This document shows, one piece after another, positions 35,221 to 43,890 of a stretch of 64,000 nucleotides of DNA (positions are counted from its first letter, which is position 1; every line of letters begins with the position of its first letter). The notes below the pieces were generated by a model. It did no database searches and had not been told where the DNA came from. It saw nothing but the letters and a program-made list of their open reading frames with translations. This DNA is from Aliidiomarina sp. Lineage in GTDB: Bacteria; Pseudomonadota; Gammaproteobacteria; Enterobacterales; Alteromonadaceae. Both the position numbers and the translations under genes were made by a program. Where the stretch lies: NCBI RefSeq assembly GCF_022565475.1, contig NZ_JAIUMR010000001.1:186001-250000 (forward strand), in the 5' to 3' direction.

Positions 35221-36567
35221 TTAAGCAAAGAGCCTGCCGATGTCGTTGAATAGCGTAATCACCAGCAACGTCATCAAAATGAGTAGCCCTGCCCGAAAAC
35301 TTAATTCTTGTACTTGCTCTGGAACAGGCTTACCGCGCACCCACTCCACAATATAAAATAATAAGTGACCGCCATCGAGCATCGGAATCGGTAGCAAGTT
35401 AAGAATGCCCAAACTGACACTAATTAAAGCCATAAAGCTTAAAAAGTAGACAAGGCCATAGCTTGCGTGCGCTCCGGCACCTTGTGCGATACCAACTGGG
35501 CCACTTAAGTTACTTACCGAGACGTCCCCGGTCACTAATTTTTTCAGCATACTCATGGTTAAACCCATGAGCTGCCACGTTCGATCTACACCACCAGTGA
35601 AGGCCGCTATTGGTCCATACTGTAAGGTAAATCGATATTCTTCTGGATACGGCTCTTGGTACGTTGAAATACCTAAATAACCGATGCCATCCCGAGTACC
35701 TGTTCGAACTAAGAGTTCTAGTTCGCGTCCTTCGCGTAACACTGTCAATTGCAGGTCTTGTTGCGGGCGCTCGGCAATAAAGCTTCTTATTTGTTCCCAA
35801 TTCGCCCCATGAGTTCCGTCGATTCCAACAATTTTATCACCGAGCCGTAAATCAGCCTCTGCAGCGGGGCTAGAATCTTCGATCCATGCGATTTCATTTG
35901 TAATTTCAGGGCGATAGACATCCATTCCTAAACTCGCAATAGTCGAGTCGCGGTCGGGGTTAAACTGCCACTGCCCTAAGGGTAACGTAATATCGCTTGT
36001 CATCCCAGCGCTGTCGCGCACAGTCAGTACAGTTTCTGCATCACCAATGCGCCGTACAAGGGCCAAATTAACATCTTGCCAGTCGCGAACACGGCGTTGA
36101 TCCACCGCAATAATCTCACTTCCCACGGGGACGCCGGCCTCGCCCGCAATAGACTCGGGAGTGACCGCGCCGACAATAGGTTTCACCGCGGGCATGCCAA
36201 TCATCAACATGAACCACAAGGCGACAATGGCAAAAATAAAGTTTGCTACAGGGCCTGCCAAAACAATGGCAAATCGCTGCCCCACCGACTTCGCGCGAAA
36301 ACTCTGTTGCATTTCATCAGCTGTGTTCACCGGATCAACGTCGTGATCCAACATCCGCACATAGCCACCGAGCGGAATAGCAGCAACTTGATAGTCCGTG
36401 CCGTCTTTCCCGCGCCATTGATAAATCGGTTTACCGAAGCCAATGGAAAAAGTGAGTACTTTAACGCCGCAACGACGCGCAACCCAAAAGTGTCCAAATT
36501 CATGGAATGTAACGACCAACCCAAGCGCAACAATAAAGCCGCCAATCGACCATAACAACTGTTCCAC
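35221..36567 (-). CDS. rseP: Site-2 intramembrane zinc protease RseP
   Basis: About 448 residues from GTG 36567 (MEQLLWSIGGFIVALG). This start overlaps the dxr stop by one base (TAGTG) and has AGGA 5 bases upstream; the track ATG lies inside dxr and adds unlikely residues. The catalytic HEFGH in the first membrane helix, two PDZ domains and the NLLPIPMLDGGHL motif are all present. RseP cleaves anti-sigma factor RseA after DegS, releasing sigma-E, and clears signal peptides. Its place just before bamA joins envelope stress signalling with OMP assembly. Confidence 0.96.
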   Translation of the reverse strand: MEQLLWSIGGFIVALGLVVTFHEFGHFWVARRCGVKVLTFSIGFGKPIYQWRGKDGTDYQVAAIPLGGYVRMLDHDVDPVNTADEMQQSFRAKSVGQRFAIVLAGPVANFIFAIVALWFMLMIGMPAVKPIVGAVTPESIAGEAGVPVGSEIIAVDQRRVRDWQDVNLALVRRIGDAETVLTVRDSAGMTSDITLPLGQWQFNPDRDSTIASLGMDVYRPEITNEIAWIEDSSPAAEADLRLGDKIVGIDGTHGANWEQIRSFIAERPQQDLQLTVLREGRELELLVRTGTRDGIGYLGISTYQEPYPEEYRFTLQYGPIAAFTGGVDRTWQLMGLTMSMLKKLVTGDVSVSNLSGPVGIAQGAGAHASYGLVYFLSFMALISVSLGILNLLPIPMLDGGHLLFYIVEWVRGKPVPEQVQELSFRAGLLILMTLLVITLFNDIGRLFA

Positions 36568-37781
36568 TAGTGTCCTCTCCTCTCGATCCAACGGGACGCG
36601 AAATCACGCGCAGCGTGATCGCACGCTAATATGGCTTCGAGTGTTGTTAATTCAGAAAGTTGCGCATTATCGAGCGTAGCTGCGCAGACTTCACTGATCA
36701 TGGCAAAGGTAATACGTTTATCCAAAAACGCGTCTACCGCTATTTCATTGGCTGCGTTCAATGTTGTTGTCGCCGCCTGCCCTGACCAACACGCATCAAT
36801 CGCAAGTTGCAAACAGGGATAGCGTTCCGCTTCCGCAGGTCGAAAGGTTAGATCCATCATTTGACTAAAATCAAGGCTCGCAACACCACTGTCAAAACGC
36901 AATGGATAGCCAAGTGCGTAGGCTATTGGCGTGCGCATATCGGGCTGGCCAAGTTGTGCGATCACCGACCCATCGACATACTGAACCATGGAATGAATCA
37001 CACTTTGCGGGTGCACCACGACGTCGAGCTGATCACGACTGCAATTAAATAACCAGCGCGCTTCGATATATTCGAGACCTTTGTTCAGCATGGTCGCTGA
37101 ATCGACCGATATCTTTCGGCCCATTGACCAGTTCGGATGGCGACAAGCCGCTTCCGGGCTTTGTGTCGCTAACGTTGCTAACGGTAAATCGCGAAACGGT
37201 CCACCGGAGCCCGTCAATAAAATTTTCTCGATGCCATGTTCAGCGGCATCCATACTGTGACAGTGCTGCTGCGCTGCACTCGGTAGGGCTTGGAAGATTG
37301 CATTATGCTCGCTATCAACCGGCAATAATTCGGCACCAGACTTGCGCACCGCGTCAATAAAGAGTTGGCCACTCATGACCAATGCTTCTTTGTTCGCCAA
37401 TAAAACCCGTTTACCCGCCTGTACCGCCGCCAATGTTGGCAATAAGCCAGCAGCGCCAACGATCGCAGCCATGACGACATCCACTTCCGGCGCCGAGCTT
37501 ACGGTTGATAGATGCTCTTCGCCAACCAAAACCTCAGTCTTAACGCTAATCGGCAGCTGCGACTTGAGCGCATCAGCTGCTGCATCCGTCGGCACAACCG
37601 CATAATTCGGCTGGTGCTCTCGACAAATTTCCGCCAACCCATCGATGTTTTGAAACGCCGACACGGCAAACAATTGAAAGCGCTCAGGATGCAGGGCCAT
37701 GACCGCAAGGGTATTTTTTCCGATTGAGCCGGTCGCTCCCAGAACACAGACTTGCATTGGGGCGTCTCTTTCTCCACTCAT
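36567..37781 (-). CDS. dxr: 1-deoxy-D-xylulose-5-phosphate reductoisomerase
   Basis: About 404 residues from ATG 37781, whose A overlaps the cdsA stop (TGATG); the track start lies inside cdsA. An alternative Met eight codons later (MQVCVLGATGSIG) begins at the Rossmann motif. NADPH-binding GATGSIG, ANKEALV, the metal-binding segment PVDSEHNAIFQ and GSGGPFRD are present. It makes MEP in the non-mevalonate isoprenoid pathway, feeding undecaprenyl phosphate made by UppS in the same operon. Confidence 0.96.
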   Translation of the reverse strand: MSGERDAPMQVCVLGATGSIGKNTLAVMALHPERFQLFAVSAFQNIDGLAEICREHQPNYAVVPTDAAADALKSQLPISVKTEVLVGEEHLSTVSSAPEVDVVMAAIVGAAGLLPTLAAVQAGKRVLLANKEALVMSGQLFIDAVRKSGAELLPVDSEHNAIFQALPSAAQQHCHSMDAAEHGIEKILLTGSGGPFRDLPLATLATQSPEAACRHPNWSMGRKISVDSATMLNKGLEYIEARWLFNCSRDQLDVVVHPQSVIHSMVQYVDGSVIAQLGQPDMRTPIAYALGYPLRFDSGVASLDFSQMMDLTFRPAEAERYPCLQLAIDACWSGQAATTTLNAANEIAVDAFLDKRITFAMISEVCAATLDNAQLSELTTLEAILACDHAARDFASRWIERRGH

Positions 37782-38644
37782 CAGTGCACGAACCAAAGAT
37801 AGCCGAGCAGGAATACGGGTAACGCAGAGGTTAACGAATCGATGCGATCCAAAATACCGCCATGTCCAGGCAGCAGTGAACCACTATCTTTAACGCCAAC
37901 GCAACGTTTAAACATGCTTTCGTTAAGATCACCGAACACTGAAACCAAAACGGTCACCGTACCTACCAAATAGTACGGAAGGCTGTGTACTGCAATAAAG
38001 TCGGTATATTCAGCCACCAAAAACATCACCACCAGTGACAATAGTAGGCCACCGACCAAGCCTTCCAGCGTTTTCCCGGGTGACACATTAGGCATTAGTT
38101 TATGTTTACCGAATTGTTTGCCACTAAAATATGCGCCAACATCGGCTGCCCAGACCAGACAAAAGACAAAGAGTACCCAAAACGCTCCCGTCAGTGGTTC
38201 GCTGTCATACCCTTTCGCACGTAAAGCCATTAAACCAGCCCATGCCGGTAACAGCATCAAAACACCAATGAGTCCGACAAAAATTCGACTTCGTTGCCAA
38301 ACAGCTTTGCTCCGTGGGAAGTTCAAAATCAACACGATTGCAATCAGCCACCACAGTGTGCCAATCGCAATTAAACTATAAATGAAGGGGTGCAGACTAT
38401 CCGATTGCCAAATTGATTCAAGCGGAGTCAGCCAATAAGACAGGCCAATCAGTGCCATAATGAATACGGTGTAGGTTAACTTACCGCGGTTAGTACAAAC
38501 CCCCATTAACGGACACCACTCCCATGCAGCGAGTGCCATAACCAATAAAACGGCGAGCCCAAACCAATGCAACGGCAATAAAAAAATAACACCAAGTGCC
38601 AATGGAATCAGCACTATCGCAGTTAGAATACGTTGTTTCAGCAA
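37781..38644 (-). CDS. cdsA: Phosphatidate cytidylyltransferase
   Basis: About 287 residues. The track start at 38650 is a TTG only one base from its Shine-Dalgarno. The TTG at 38644 has GAGG at 7 bases and gives MLKQRILTAIVLIPLALG, aligning with the E. coli MLKYRLISAFVLIP. The protein has eight or so membrane helices and the family motif FKRCVGVKDSGSLLPGHGGILDRIDS. It converts phosphatidate and CTP to CDP-diacylglycerol, precursor of all phospholipids. The gene overlaps the uppS end. Confidence 0.95.
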   Translation of the reverse strand: MLKQRILTAIVLIPLALGVIFLLPLHWFGLAVLLVMALAAWEWCPLMGVCTNRGKLTYTVFIMALIGLSYWLTPLESIWQSDSLHPFIYSLIAIGTLWWLIAIVLILNFPRSKAVWQRSRIFVGLIGVLMLLPAWAGLMALRAKGYDSEPLTGAFWVLFVFCLVWAADVGAYFSGKQFGKHKLMPNVSPGKTLEGLVGGLLLSLVVMFLVAEYTDFIAVHSLPYYLVGTVTVLVSVFGDLNESMFKRCVGVKDSGSLLPGHGGILDRIDSLTSALPVFLLGYLWFVH

Positions 38645-38646
38645 AA

Positions 38647-39423
38647 TCAATCCTCTTGCAAATCCCCTGAACCAGCTAATTGTTGTATTTGTGCGCTGGT
38701 CAGTCCGAAGCGTCGTTCGCGTTTAACAAAAGAATTAATCGCGTCAGCAAATGTGAGCTCAGTAAAATCAGGCCACAATACTTCGGTAAAATATAATTCT
38801 GCGTAGGCTAATTGCCAAAGCAGAAAGTTACTTATTCTGAGGTCTCCGCCTGTTCGAATCAAGAGGTCCGGCGCAGGACCATCGGCAAGTTGTAAATGTC
38901 GCGCTAAATCATCTTCAGCAACCTCATCGAGTGTCAAGCGTCCTGCTTGCATCTCTTTAAACACCTGCTTTGCAGCTTGGGTAATATCCCACCGACCACC
39001 GTAATTTGCGGCAATATTTAACGATAACGTTCGACACTCTGCCGTGTGTTGCTCAGCTATTTCGATATTCTTTTGCAAACGCTTGCTGAATCTTGACGTG
39101 TCCCCAATCACTCGTAAGCGAATATCATTCGCCAACAAATCAGGCACTTCGCGTTTTAGTACGCCCATGAAGAGTTCCATCAGTACAGATACTTCATGAG
39201 CCGGTCTGCCCCAATTCTCACTGCTAAAAGCAAATAACGTCAATGCCTCTATGCCGTTACGGCGAGCAAAAGCAATTGCACTGCGGACAGCCTGAGCCCC
39301 GGCTCGATGACCGTACGTGCGCCGTTTACCTCGTTGGGTAGCCCAGCGGCCATTTCCATCCATGATAATGGCTACATGGCGCGGTAATTGAATCGATTGA
39401 ATGTCTGCAGCATTCCCTGTCAT
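38647..39423 (-). CDS. uppS: Undecaprenyl diphosphate synthase
   Basis: The 258-residue cis-prenyltransferase has HVAIIMDGNGRWA (catalytic Asp), RRTYGHRAGAQAV, FAFSSENWGRP and the C-terminal DLLIRTGGDLRISNFLLWQ with ELYFTEVLWPDF. It builds C55-PP, the carrier lipid for peptidoglycan and O-antigen. It is preceded by a terminator-like hairpin after frr and overlaps cdsA, so it may head the uppS-cdsA-dxr-rseP-bamA sub-operon. Confidence 0.96.
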   Translation of the reverse strand: MTGNAADIQSIQLPRHVAIIMDGNGRWATQRGKRRTYGHRAGAQAVRSAIAFARRNGIEALTLFAFSSENWGRPAHEVSVLMELFMGVLKREVPDLLANDIRLRVIGDTSRFSKRLQKNIEIAEQHTAECRTLSLNIAANYGGRWDITQAAKQVFKEMQAGRLTLDEVAEDDLARHLQLADGPAPDLLIRTGGDLRISNFLLWQLAYAELYFTEVLWPDFTELTFADAINSFVKRERRFGLTSAQIQQLAGSGDLQED

Positions 39424-39433
39424 GATAGGTCCC

Positions 39434-39473
39434 GAAAAAATTAACGCCGCGCAAGTATACCCAACACGGCGTT
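39434..39473 (-). terminator. Terminator/attenuator between frr and uppS
   Basis: On the minus strand AACGCCG (39467-39473) and CGGCGTT (39443-39449) form a 7-base stem and are followed by AATTTTTT. Leaky termination here would set a ratio between the translation genes and the envelope genes. Confidence 0.6.
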
Positions 39474-39502
39474 ATCCTCCAATGAGGGTGAACGATGAGT
39501 GA

Positions 39503-40060
39503 TTAAACTTCCATCAATTCGGCTTCTTTTGCCGCTAAAAGTTCATCAACTTTCTTCACAAATTCATCGGTAAGTTTCTGGATCCCTTCTTGCGCACGAC
39601 GATCGTCGTCCTCGGTGATTTCCTTTTCTTTCAACAATTCTTTGATATCGCTATTGGCGTCACGACGAATATTACGAATCGCCACACGTCCTTGCTCCGC
39701 TTCATGGCGAACCACTTTAACGAGGTCACGGCGACGTTCTTCCGTTAATGGTGGCAATGGCACGCGAATGACTGAGCCAGCGCCAGCTGGGTTTAAGCCT
39801 AAGTCAGAGGTTAAAATGGCTTTTTCAACTGCGCCTGACGAACTTTTGTCGAAAACCGTAACCGCTAACGTGCGTGAGTCTTCAATCGTAATGTTAGCAA
39901 GCTGCTTGAGCGGTGTGTCAGCGCCATAATAAGGCACCATAATCCCGTCTAAAATACTTGGATGTGCACGACCTGTGCGAATTTTCGACATTTGCGTCGC
40001 TAAAGCTTCAACACTTTTGTTCATTCGTGCTTTCGCGTCGGCAATAATTTCATTGATCAC
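39503..40060 (-). CDS. frr: Ribosome recycling factor
   Basis: GTG at 40060 gives 185 residues ([20 protein letters not shown]), the normal family length, with AGGA 7 bases upstream. The track ATG adds six residues that have no counterpart in E. coli. Core motifs are [36 protein letters not shown] and the C-terminal helices. It splits post-termination ribosomes with EF-G. The gene follows pyrH by about 30 bases. Confidence 0.96.
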   Translation of the reverse strand: MINEIIADAKARMNKSVEALATQMSKIRTGRAHPSILDGIMVPYYGADTPLKQLANITIEDSRTLAVTVFDKSSSGAVEKAILTSDLGLNPAGAGSVIRVPLPPLTEERRRDLVKVVRHEAEQGRVAIRNIRRDANSDIKELLKEKEITEDDDRRAQEGIQKLTDEFVKKVDELLAAKEAELMEV

Positions 40061-40090
40061 GTGCTGATCCTCATTCAATTAATCGTTTGC

Positions 40091-40834
40091 TTATTCGTTT
40101 ACTTTGTCGAGATGGGTAATCAGTGTACCTTCATCTTCGCCCATAATCACGGCTTTCAATGCACCTGGCTTATTCATGTTAAATACGCGAATAGGCAATC
40201 CATGATCGCGAGCCAAGGTAAATGCAGCTAAATCCATGACCTTTAATTCTTTTCTTAAAACGTCGGAGTAGTCGAGTTGGTCATATTTAGTCGCTTCCGG
40301 ATTTTTGACCGGATCATCACTATAAACACCATCGACCTTGGTTGCTTTCAGAACGACTTCAGCTTCAATTTCGATACCGCGTAGGCAGGCAGCTGAGTCC
40401 GTAGTAAAAAACGGATTACCTGTACCGGCTGAGAAAATAACCACCCGGCCAGATTTTAGCAAGCTAATTGCTTCTGCCCAGTTATAACTATCGCAAACAC
40501 CAGCGAGCTCAATGGCTGACATTAGTCTGGCGTTAACATAAGTACGGTGCAATGCGTCACGCATGGCCAAACCATTCATCACCGTCGCTAACATGCCCAT
40601 ATGATCGCCGACCACACGGTTCATGCCCGCTTTCGCTAACCCCTCACCGCGGAATAAATTACCACCACCAATCACAAGGCCTACTTGCACACCAAGTTCA
40701 AGAATTTCTTTAATTTCTTGGGCCATACGATCAAGAACTTTGGCGTCAATCCCAAAAGGCTCATCACCCATGAGTGCTTCACCGCTGAGTTTCAATAGAA
40801 TGCGTCGATAACTAGGTTTAGGATTTGTACTCAT
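40091..40834 (-). CDS. pyrH: Uridylate kinase
   Basis: The 247-residue amino-acid-kinase-fold enzyme has [42 protein letters not shown] and [14 protein letters not shown]. It phosphorylates UMP to UDP and is allosterically controlled by GTP and UTP. A GGAAG Shine-Dalgarno precedes the ATG. It sits between tsf and frr as in most gammaproteobacteria, with a terminator hairpin on its 5' side. Confidence 0.97.
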   Translation of the reverse strand: MSTNPKPSYRRILLKLSGEALMGDEPFGIDAKVLDRMAQEIKEILELGVQVGLVIGGGNLFRGEGLAKAGMNRVVGDHMGMLATVMNGLAMRDALHRTYVNARLMSAIELAGVCDSYNWAEAISLLKSGRVVIFSAGTGNPFFTTDSAACLRGIEIEAEVVLKATKVDGVYSDDPVKNPEATKYDQLDYSDVLRKELKVMDLAAFTLARDHGLPIRVFNMNKPGALKAVIMGEDEGTLITHLDKVNE

Positions 40835-40857
40835 TGTTTGGCTTCCGTTCTGAGGTC

Positions 40858-40893
40858 AAAAAAAACCGCGCCTGCTGCAACAGCATAGCGCGG
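40858..40893 (-). terminator. Terminator between tsf and pyrH
   Basis: Stem ACCGCGC/GCGCGGT (40864-40870 with 40887-40893) plus inner TGCTG/CAGCA, followed on the minus strand by a run of seven T residues. This is a good rho-independent terminator after tsf, so pyrH needs readthrough or its own promoter. Confidence 0.8.
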
Positions 40894-40938
40894 TCGATTC
40901 TAGCATGCACTAGGCAAAGGCATAAGAGCCACAGCGAA

Positions 40939-41817
40939 TTAACCTTTCTTCGCCGCTGCTACCTGAGCCTGCACTTCTGCTGCAAAGTCTTCAGACTTCT
41001 TCTCAATACCTTCACCCACTTCGAAACGGACAAAAGTAATCACGTCAGCACCAGCTTCTTTTAAAAGCTCGCCCACTGACTTTGAAGGATCTTTAACAAA
41101 TGGTTGACCCGTTAAGCTGATTTCACCAGTGAATTTCTTCATCCGGCCTTCAACCATTTTCTCAGCGATTTCTTTTGGCTTACCAGACTGCATAGCGATG
41201 TCGATTTGAATCTCACGCTCTTTTGCAATCACTTCTTCAGCCACGTCTTCTGGCTTCACGAACTGTGGGTTACTCGCTGCAACGTGCATCGCAACGTCTT
41301 TACCTAGCTCTTCGTTACCGCCATTCAACAGCACTAACACACCAATGCGGCCACTGTGAACGTAAGAAGCAGCAACGTCGCCACCTTCGATGGTCACAAC
41401 ACGACGAACCGTCATGTTTTCACCAATCTTAGCAACTAAAGTTGAGCGCACTTCTTCAACTGTACCACCGTCGATTTGACGATCGTTCAGTGCTTCAACG
41501 CTGTTGTCTTTGTTTGCAAACGCAGCATTGATGATCTGATCACCCATCGCTAAGAAGCTTGCGTCACGAGCAACGAAGTCAGTTTCACAGTTAAGTTCAA
41601 CTGCAGTTGCAACGTTACCTTCAGTTTTAACTAAAATCACACCTTCAGCTGCGATACGGCCAGCTTTTTTCGCTGCTTTCGCTTGACCGCTTTTACGCAT
41701 GTTCTCGATCGCTAACTCAATGTCACCGTTCGCTTCTTCAAGTGCTTTTTTACAATCCATCATACCTGCGCCAGTACGCTCACGCAGTTCTTTAACCATT
41801 GCGGCTGTAATTGCCAT
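40939..41817 (-). CDS. tsf: Elongation factor Ts
   Basis: This 292-residue protein starts [26 protein letters not shown] and has the TDFVAR motif that opens EF-Tu. It is the guanine nucleotide exchange factor for EF-Tu. It lies downstream of rpsB, with an intercistronic hairpin that is expected to lower its expression relative to S2, and is followed by a strong terminator. Confidence 0.98.
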   Translation of the reverse strand: MAITAAMVKELRERTGAGMMDCKKALEEANGDIELAIENMRKSGQAKAAKKAGRIAAEGVILVKTEGNVATAVELNCETDFVARDASFLAMGDQIINAAFANKDNSVEALNDRQIDGGTVEEVRSTLVAKIGENMTVRRVVTIEGGDVAASYVHSGRIGVLVLLNGGNEELGKDVAMHVAASNPQFVKPEDVAEEVIAKEREIQIDIAMQSGKPKEIAEKMVEGRMKKFTGEISLTGQPFVKDPSKSVGELLKEAGADVITFVRFEVGEGIEKKSEDFAAEVQAQVAAAKKG

Positions 41818-41894
41818 GATACTATCCTCTGTGTTCAGGATTCATGTCTGGCCCGGTCATTACCGGACCCCGCGAAACTTTTATTAAGCTCTTC

Positions 41895-41922
41895 AAAAAC
41901 GGCCTGTTGTCAGGCCGTTTTT
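41895..41922 (-). terminator. Hairpin between rpsB and tsf
   Basis: Perfect 12-base arms AAAAACGGCCTG and CAGGCCGTTTTT with a 4-base loop, 9 bases after the rpsB stop. The symmetric A/T runs make it a possible terminator in either direction; leaky termination would set the S2 to EF-Ts ratio. Confidence 0.75.
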
Positions 41923-41930
41923 GTTGGGTC

Positions 41931-42674
41931 TTACTCTGCGCTTTCTTCCGCAGCTTCAACAAAATCGTCAGCTGGGGTGATTTCTGCACCACCCTTTTGA
42001 CGGCCTTCGTTGATTGCAGCTACTGCTGCATTCAGGTAGCACTGAATCGCACGGATGGCGTCATCGTTACCTGGAATTACATAATCAACACCGTCAGGTG
42101 AAGAGTTTGTATCAACAACAGCAACAACAGGAATTCCTAGGTTGTTCGCTTCTTTGATAGCAATGTGTTCGTGATCAGCGTCGATAACGAAGATTGCGTC
42201 AGGCAAGCCGCCCATGTTCTTGATACCGCCAAGGCTCTTCTCAAGCTTTTCCATTTCGCGCGTGTTCATGAGCGCTTCTTTCTTGGTGAGCTTTTCGAAG
42301 GTACCGTCTTGGCTTTGTACTTCTAAGTCTTTCAGACGCTTGATTGATTGACGTACGGTTTTCCAGTTCGTCAACATACCACCTAACCAACGGTGGTTAA
42401 CGTAGAATTGGTTAGAAGCAACAGCAGCGGTTTTTACTTGCTCAGAAGCAGCGCGTTTCGTACCAACAAAGAGGATTTTCCCGCCATTTGCAGCTGTGTG
42501 CTGCAAAAAGTCCAACGCTTTGTTAAACATTGGCACTGTGGTTTCCAAGTTAATGATATGAATCTTGTTGCGAGCACCGAAGATGAATGGCTTCATCTTA
42601 GGGTTCCAGAAGCGAGTTTGGTGACCGAAGTGGACACCAGCTTTGAGCATGTCACGCATTGACACGTTTGCCAT
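41931..42674 (-). CDS. rpsB: 30S ribosomal protein S2
   Basis: The 247-residue protein begins [27 protein letters not shown] and includes the usual [14 protein letters not shown] and [27 protein letters not shown]. It is a late-assembling small-subunit protein. An AAGGAAA Shine-Dalgarno precedes the ATG. The long leader and GC-rich promoter discriminator suggest both feedback by S2 and growth-rate control. It is divergent from map. Confidence 0.98.
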   Translation of the reverse strand: MANVSMRDMLKAGVHFGHQTRFWNPKMKPFIFGARNKIHIINLETTVPMFNKALDFLQHTAANGGKILFVGTKRAASEQVKTAAVASNQFYVNHRWLGGMLTNWKTVRQSIKRLKDLEVQSQDGTFEKLTKKEALMNTREMEKLEKSLGGIKNMGGLPDAIFVIDADHEHIAIKEANNLGIPVVAVVDTNSSPDGVDYVIPGNDDAIRAIQCYLNAAVAAINEGRQKGGAEITPADDFVEAAEESAE

Positions 42675-42864
42675 GATAAATTTCCTTTATAAGGGGTTAG
42701 GCCTCCACATATCCCATGTTGCGACCCGGGCAAAACCCAAGCACCCCGCACTCATGTGTCGATATGTGTGTGTTATTTAAGATAATTTCGCTTAATTTTC
42801 AGCATATTAGCTTACTAAAACCAACGAAACATTGGAGTTTACAAGCTTACATGCAGCATTAGCG
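42675..42864 (-). promoter_or_regulatory. rpsB leader, probable S2 autoregulatory mRNA element
   Basis: About 190 bases lie between the predicted transcription start and the rpsB ATG. They contain G- and C-rich blocks able to fold (GTGCGGGG, GGGTTTTGCCCGGG, GGAGGCCTAACCCC). In E. coli S2 represses rpsB-tsf through a conserved leader structure of similar length. I infer the same here from position and length, not from a matched consensus. Confidence 0.5.
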
Positions 42865-42870
42865 GCGCGA

Positions 42871-42900
42871 ATTATGCCACAGAACCAGCCACCGATGCAA
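42871..42900 (-). promoter_or_regulatory. rpsB promoter with GC-rich discriminator
   Basis: On the minus strand TTGCAT (42895-42900) and CATAAT (42871-42876) are 18 bases apart and followed by TCGCGCCGC. A GC-rich discriminator right after the -10 is typical of promoters repressed by ppGpp/DksA in amino-acid starvation. Confidence 0.6.
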
Positions 42901-43104
42901 TGTTTTCGGGGGCTTTCACTGTCGGTTATCGCCACCTTGGCGACATTCCTGTCGCTATCACGTTGGCATCAATAAAAAAACATATTTTCAAGGTAGAGCC
43001 ACGTCAATTCAACAACTTACAACAAGGCAAAAGTTTCTGGTAAACTAGTGACTCTTTCCTGCAGTAGACTATGCAAGACAAAACGACAAGCTTGGTGAAT
43101 TTGA

Positions 43105-43890
43105 ATGGCGATTAAGATAAAGACCCCAGAAGAAATTGAAAAAATGCGCGTTGCTGGCCAATTAGCAGCTGATGTGCTCGACATGATCACAGCGCATGTC
43201 AAAGCGGGTATCACCACGGACGAACTGAATACGATTTGTCACGATTACATCGTCGCTCATGATGCTTACCCAGCCCCGCTAAATTATCACGGTTTCCCGA
43301 AATCCATCTGCACGTCGGTCAACCATTGTGTTTGTCATGGTATTCCGAACGACAAGCCGTTAAAGGACGGTGACATTATTAATATCGACGTGACTGTGCG
43401 CAAAGACGGTTATCACGGTGACACCAGTAAGATGTTTATCGTTGGTGAAGGGTCAATTTTAGCCAAACGATTAGTCAAGGTGACACAAGAAGCGCTCTAC
43501 CGAGCCATTAAAATGGTCAAACCCGGTGTGCGACTCGGTGATATCGGTGCCGAAATACAGCAATACGGCGAAAGCTTTGGCTATTCCATTGTCCGCGAGT
43601 TTTGCGGTCATGGTATCGGTGACGAGTTTCATGAAGAGCCACAAGTCCTTCACTACGGCCGCAAAGGCACAGGTGAAACCTTGCAGGCAGGCATGTGCTT
43701 GACGATTGAGCCGATGATTAACGCTGGCAAGCGACAAACCAAGATTTTAAGCGACGGTTGGACTGTGCTCACTAAAGATCGCAGTCTCAGCGCACAGTGG
43801 GAGCACACGTTATTAGTCACTGACGATGGCGTTGAGGTACTCACGTTACGTGCTGATGAAGAATTACCAAGGGTCATTCGCCATTCATGA
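43105..43890 (+). CDS. map: Methionine aminopeptidase, type I
   Basis: The 261-residue pita-bread-fold metalloenzyme has metal ligands in INIDVTVRKDGYHGDTSKMF (two Asp), REFCGHGIG (His), TIEPM (Glu) and WEHTLLVT (Glu). It removes the initiator Met from nascent proteins. Type Ia length without extension. Its stop overlaps the glnD start in an ATGA junction. Position divergent from rpsB is conserved in gammaproteobacteria. Confidence 0.97.
   Translation: MAIKIKTPEEIEKMRVAGQLAADVLDMITAHVKAGITTDELNTICHDYIVAHDAYPAPLNYHGFPKSICTSVNHCVCHGIPNDKPLKDGDIINIDVTVRKDGYHGDTSKMFIVGEGSILAKRLVKVTQEALYRAIKMVKPGVRLGDIGAEIQQYGESFGYSIVREFCGHGIGDEFHEEPQVLHYGRKGTGETLQAGMCLTIEPMINAGKRQTKILSDGWTVLTKDRSLSAQWEHTLLVTDDGVEVLTLRADEELPRVIRHS

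Larger units (their letters stand above)
42675..43104. other. Divergent regulatory region between rpsB and map
   Basis: 430 bases without a gene. The left half is the rpsB leader and promoter. At 42929-42943 a short TCGCCA/TGGCGA hairpin occurs. A weak candidate map promoter is TTACAA (43017-43022), 18 bases, TAAACT (43041-43046). Nothing else is recognisable. Confidence 0.5.
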
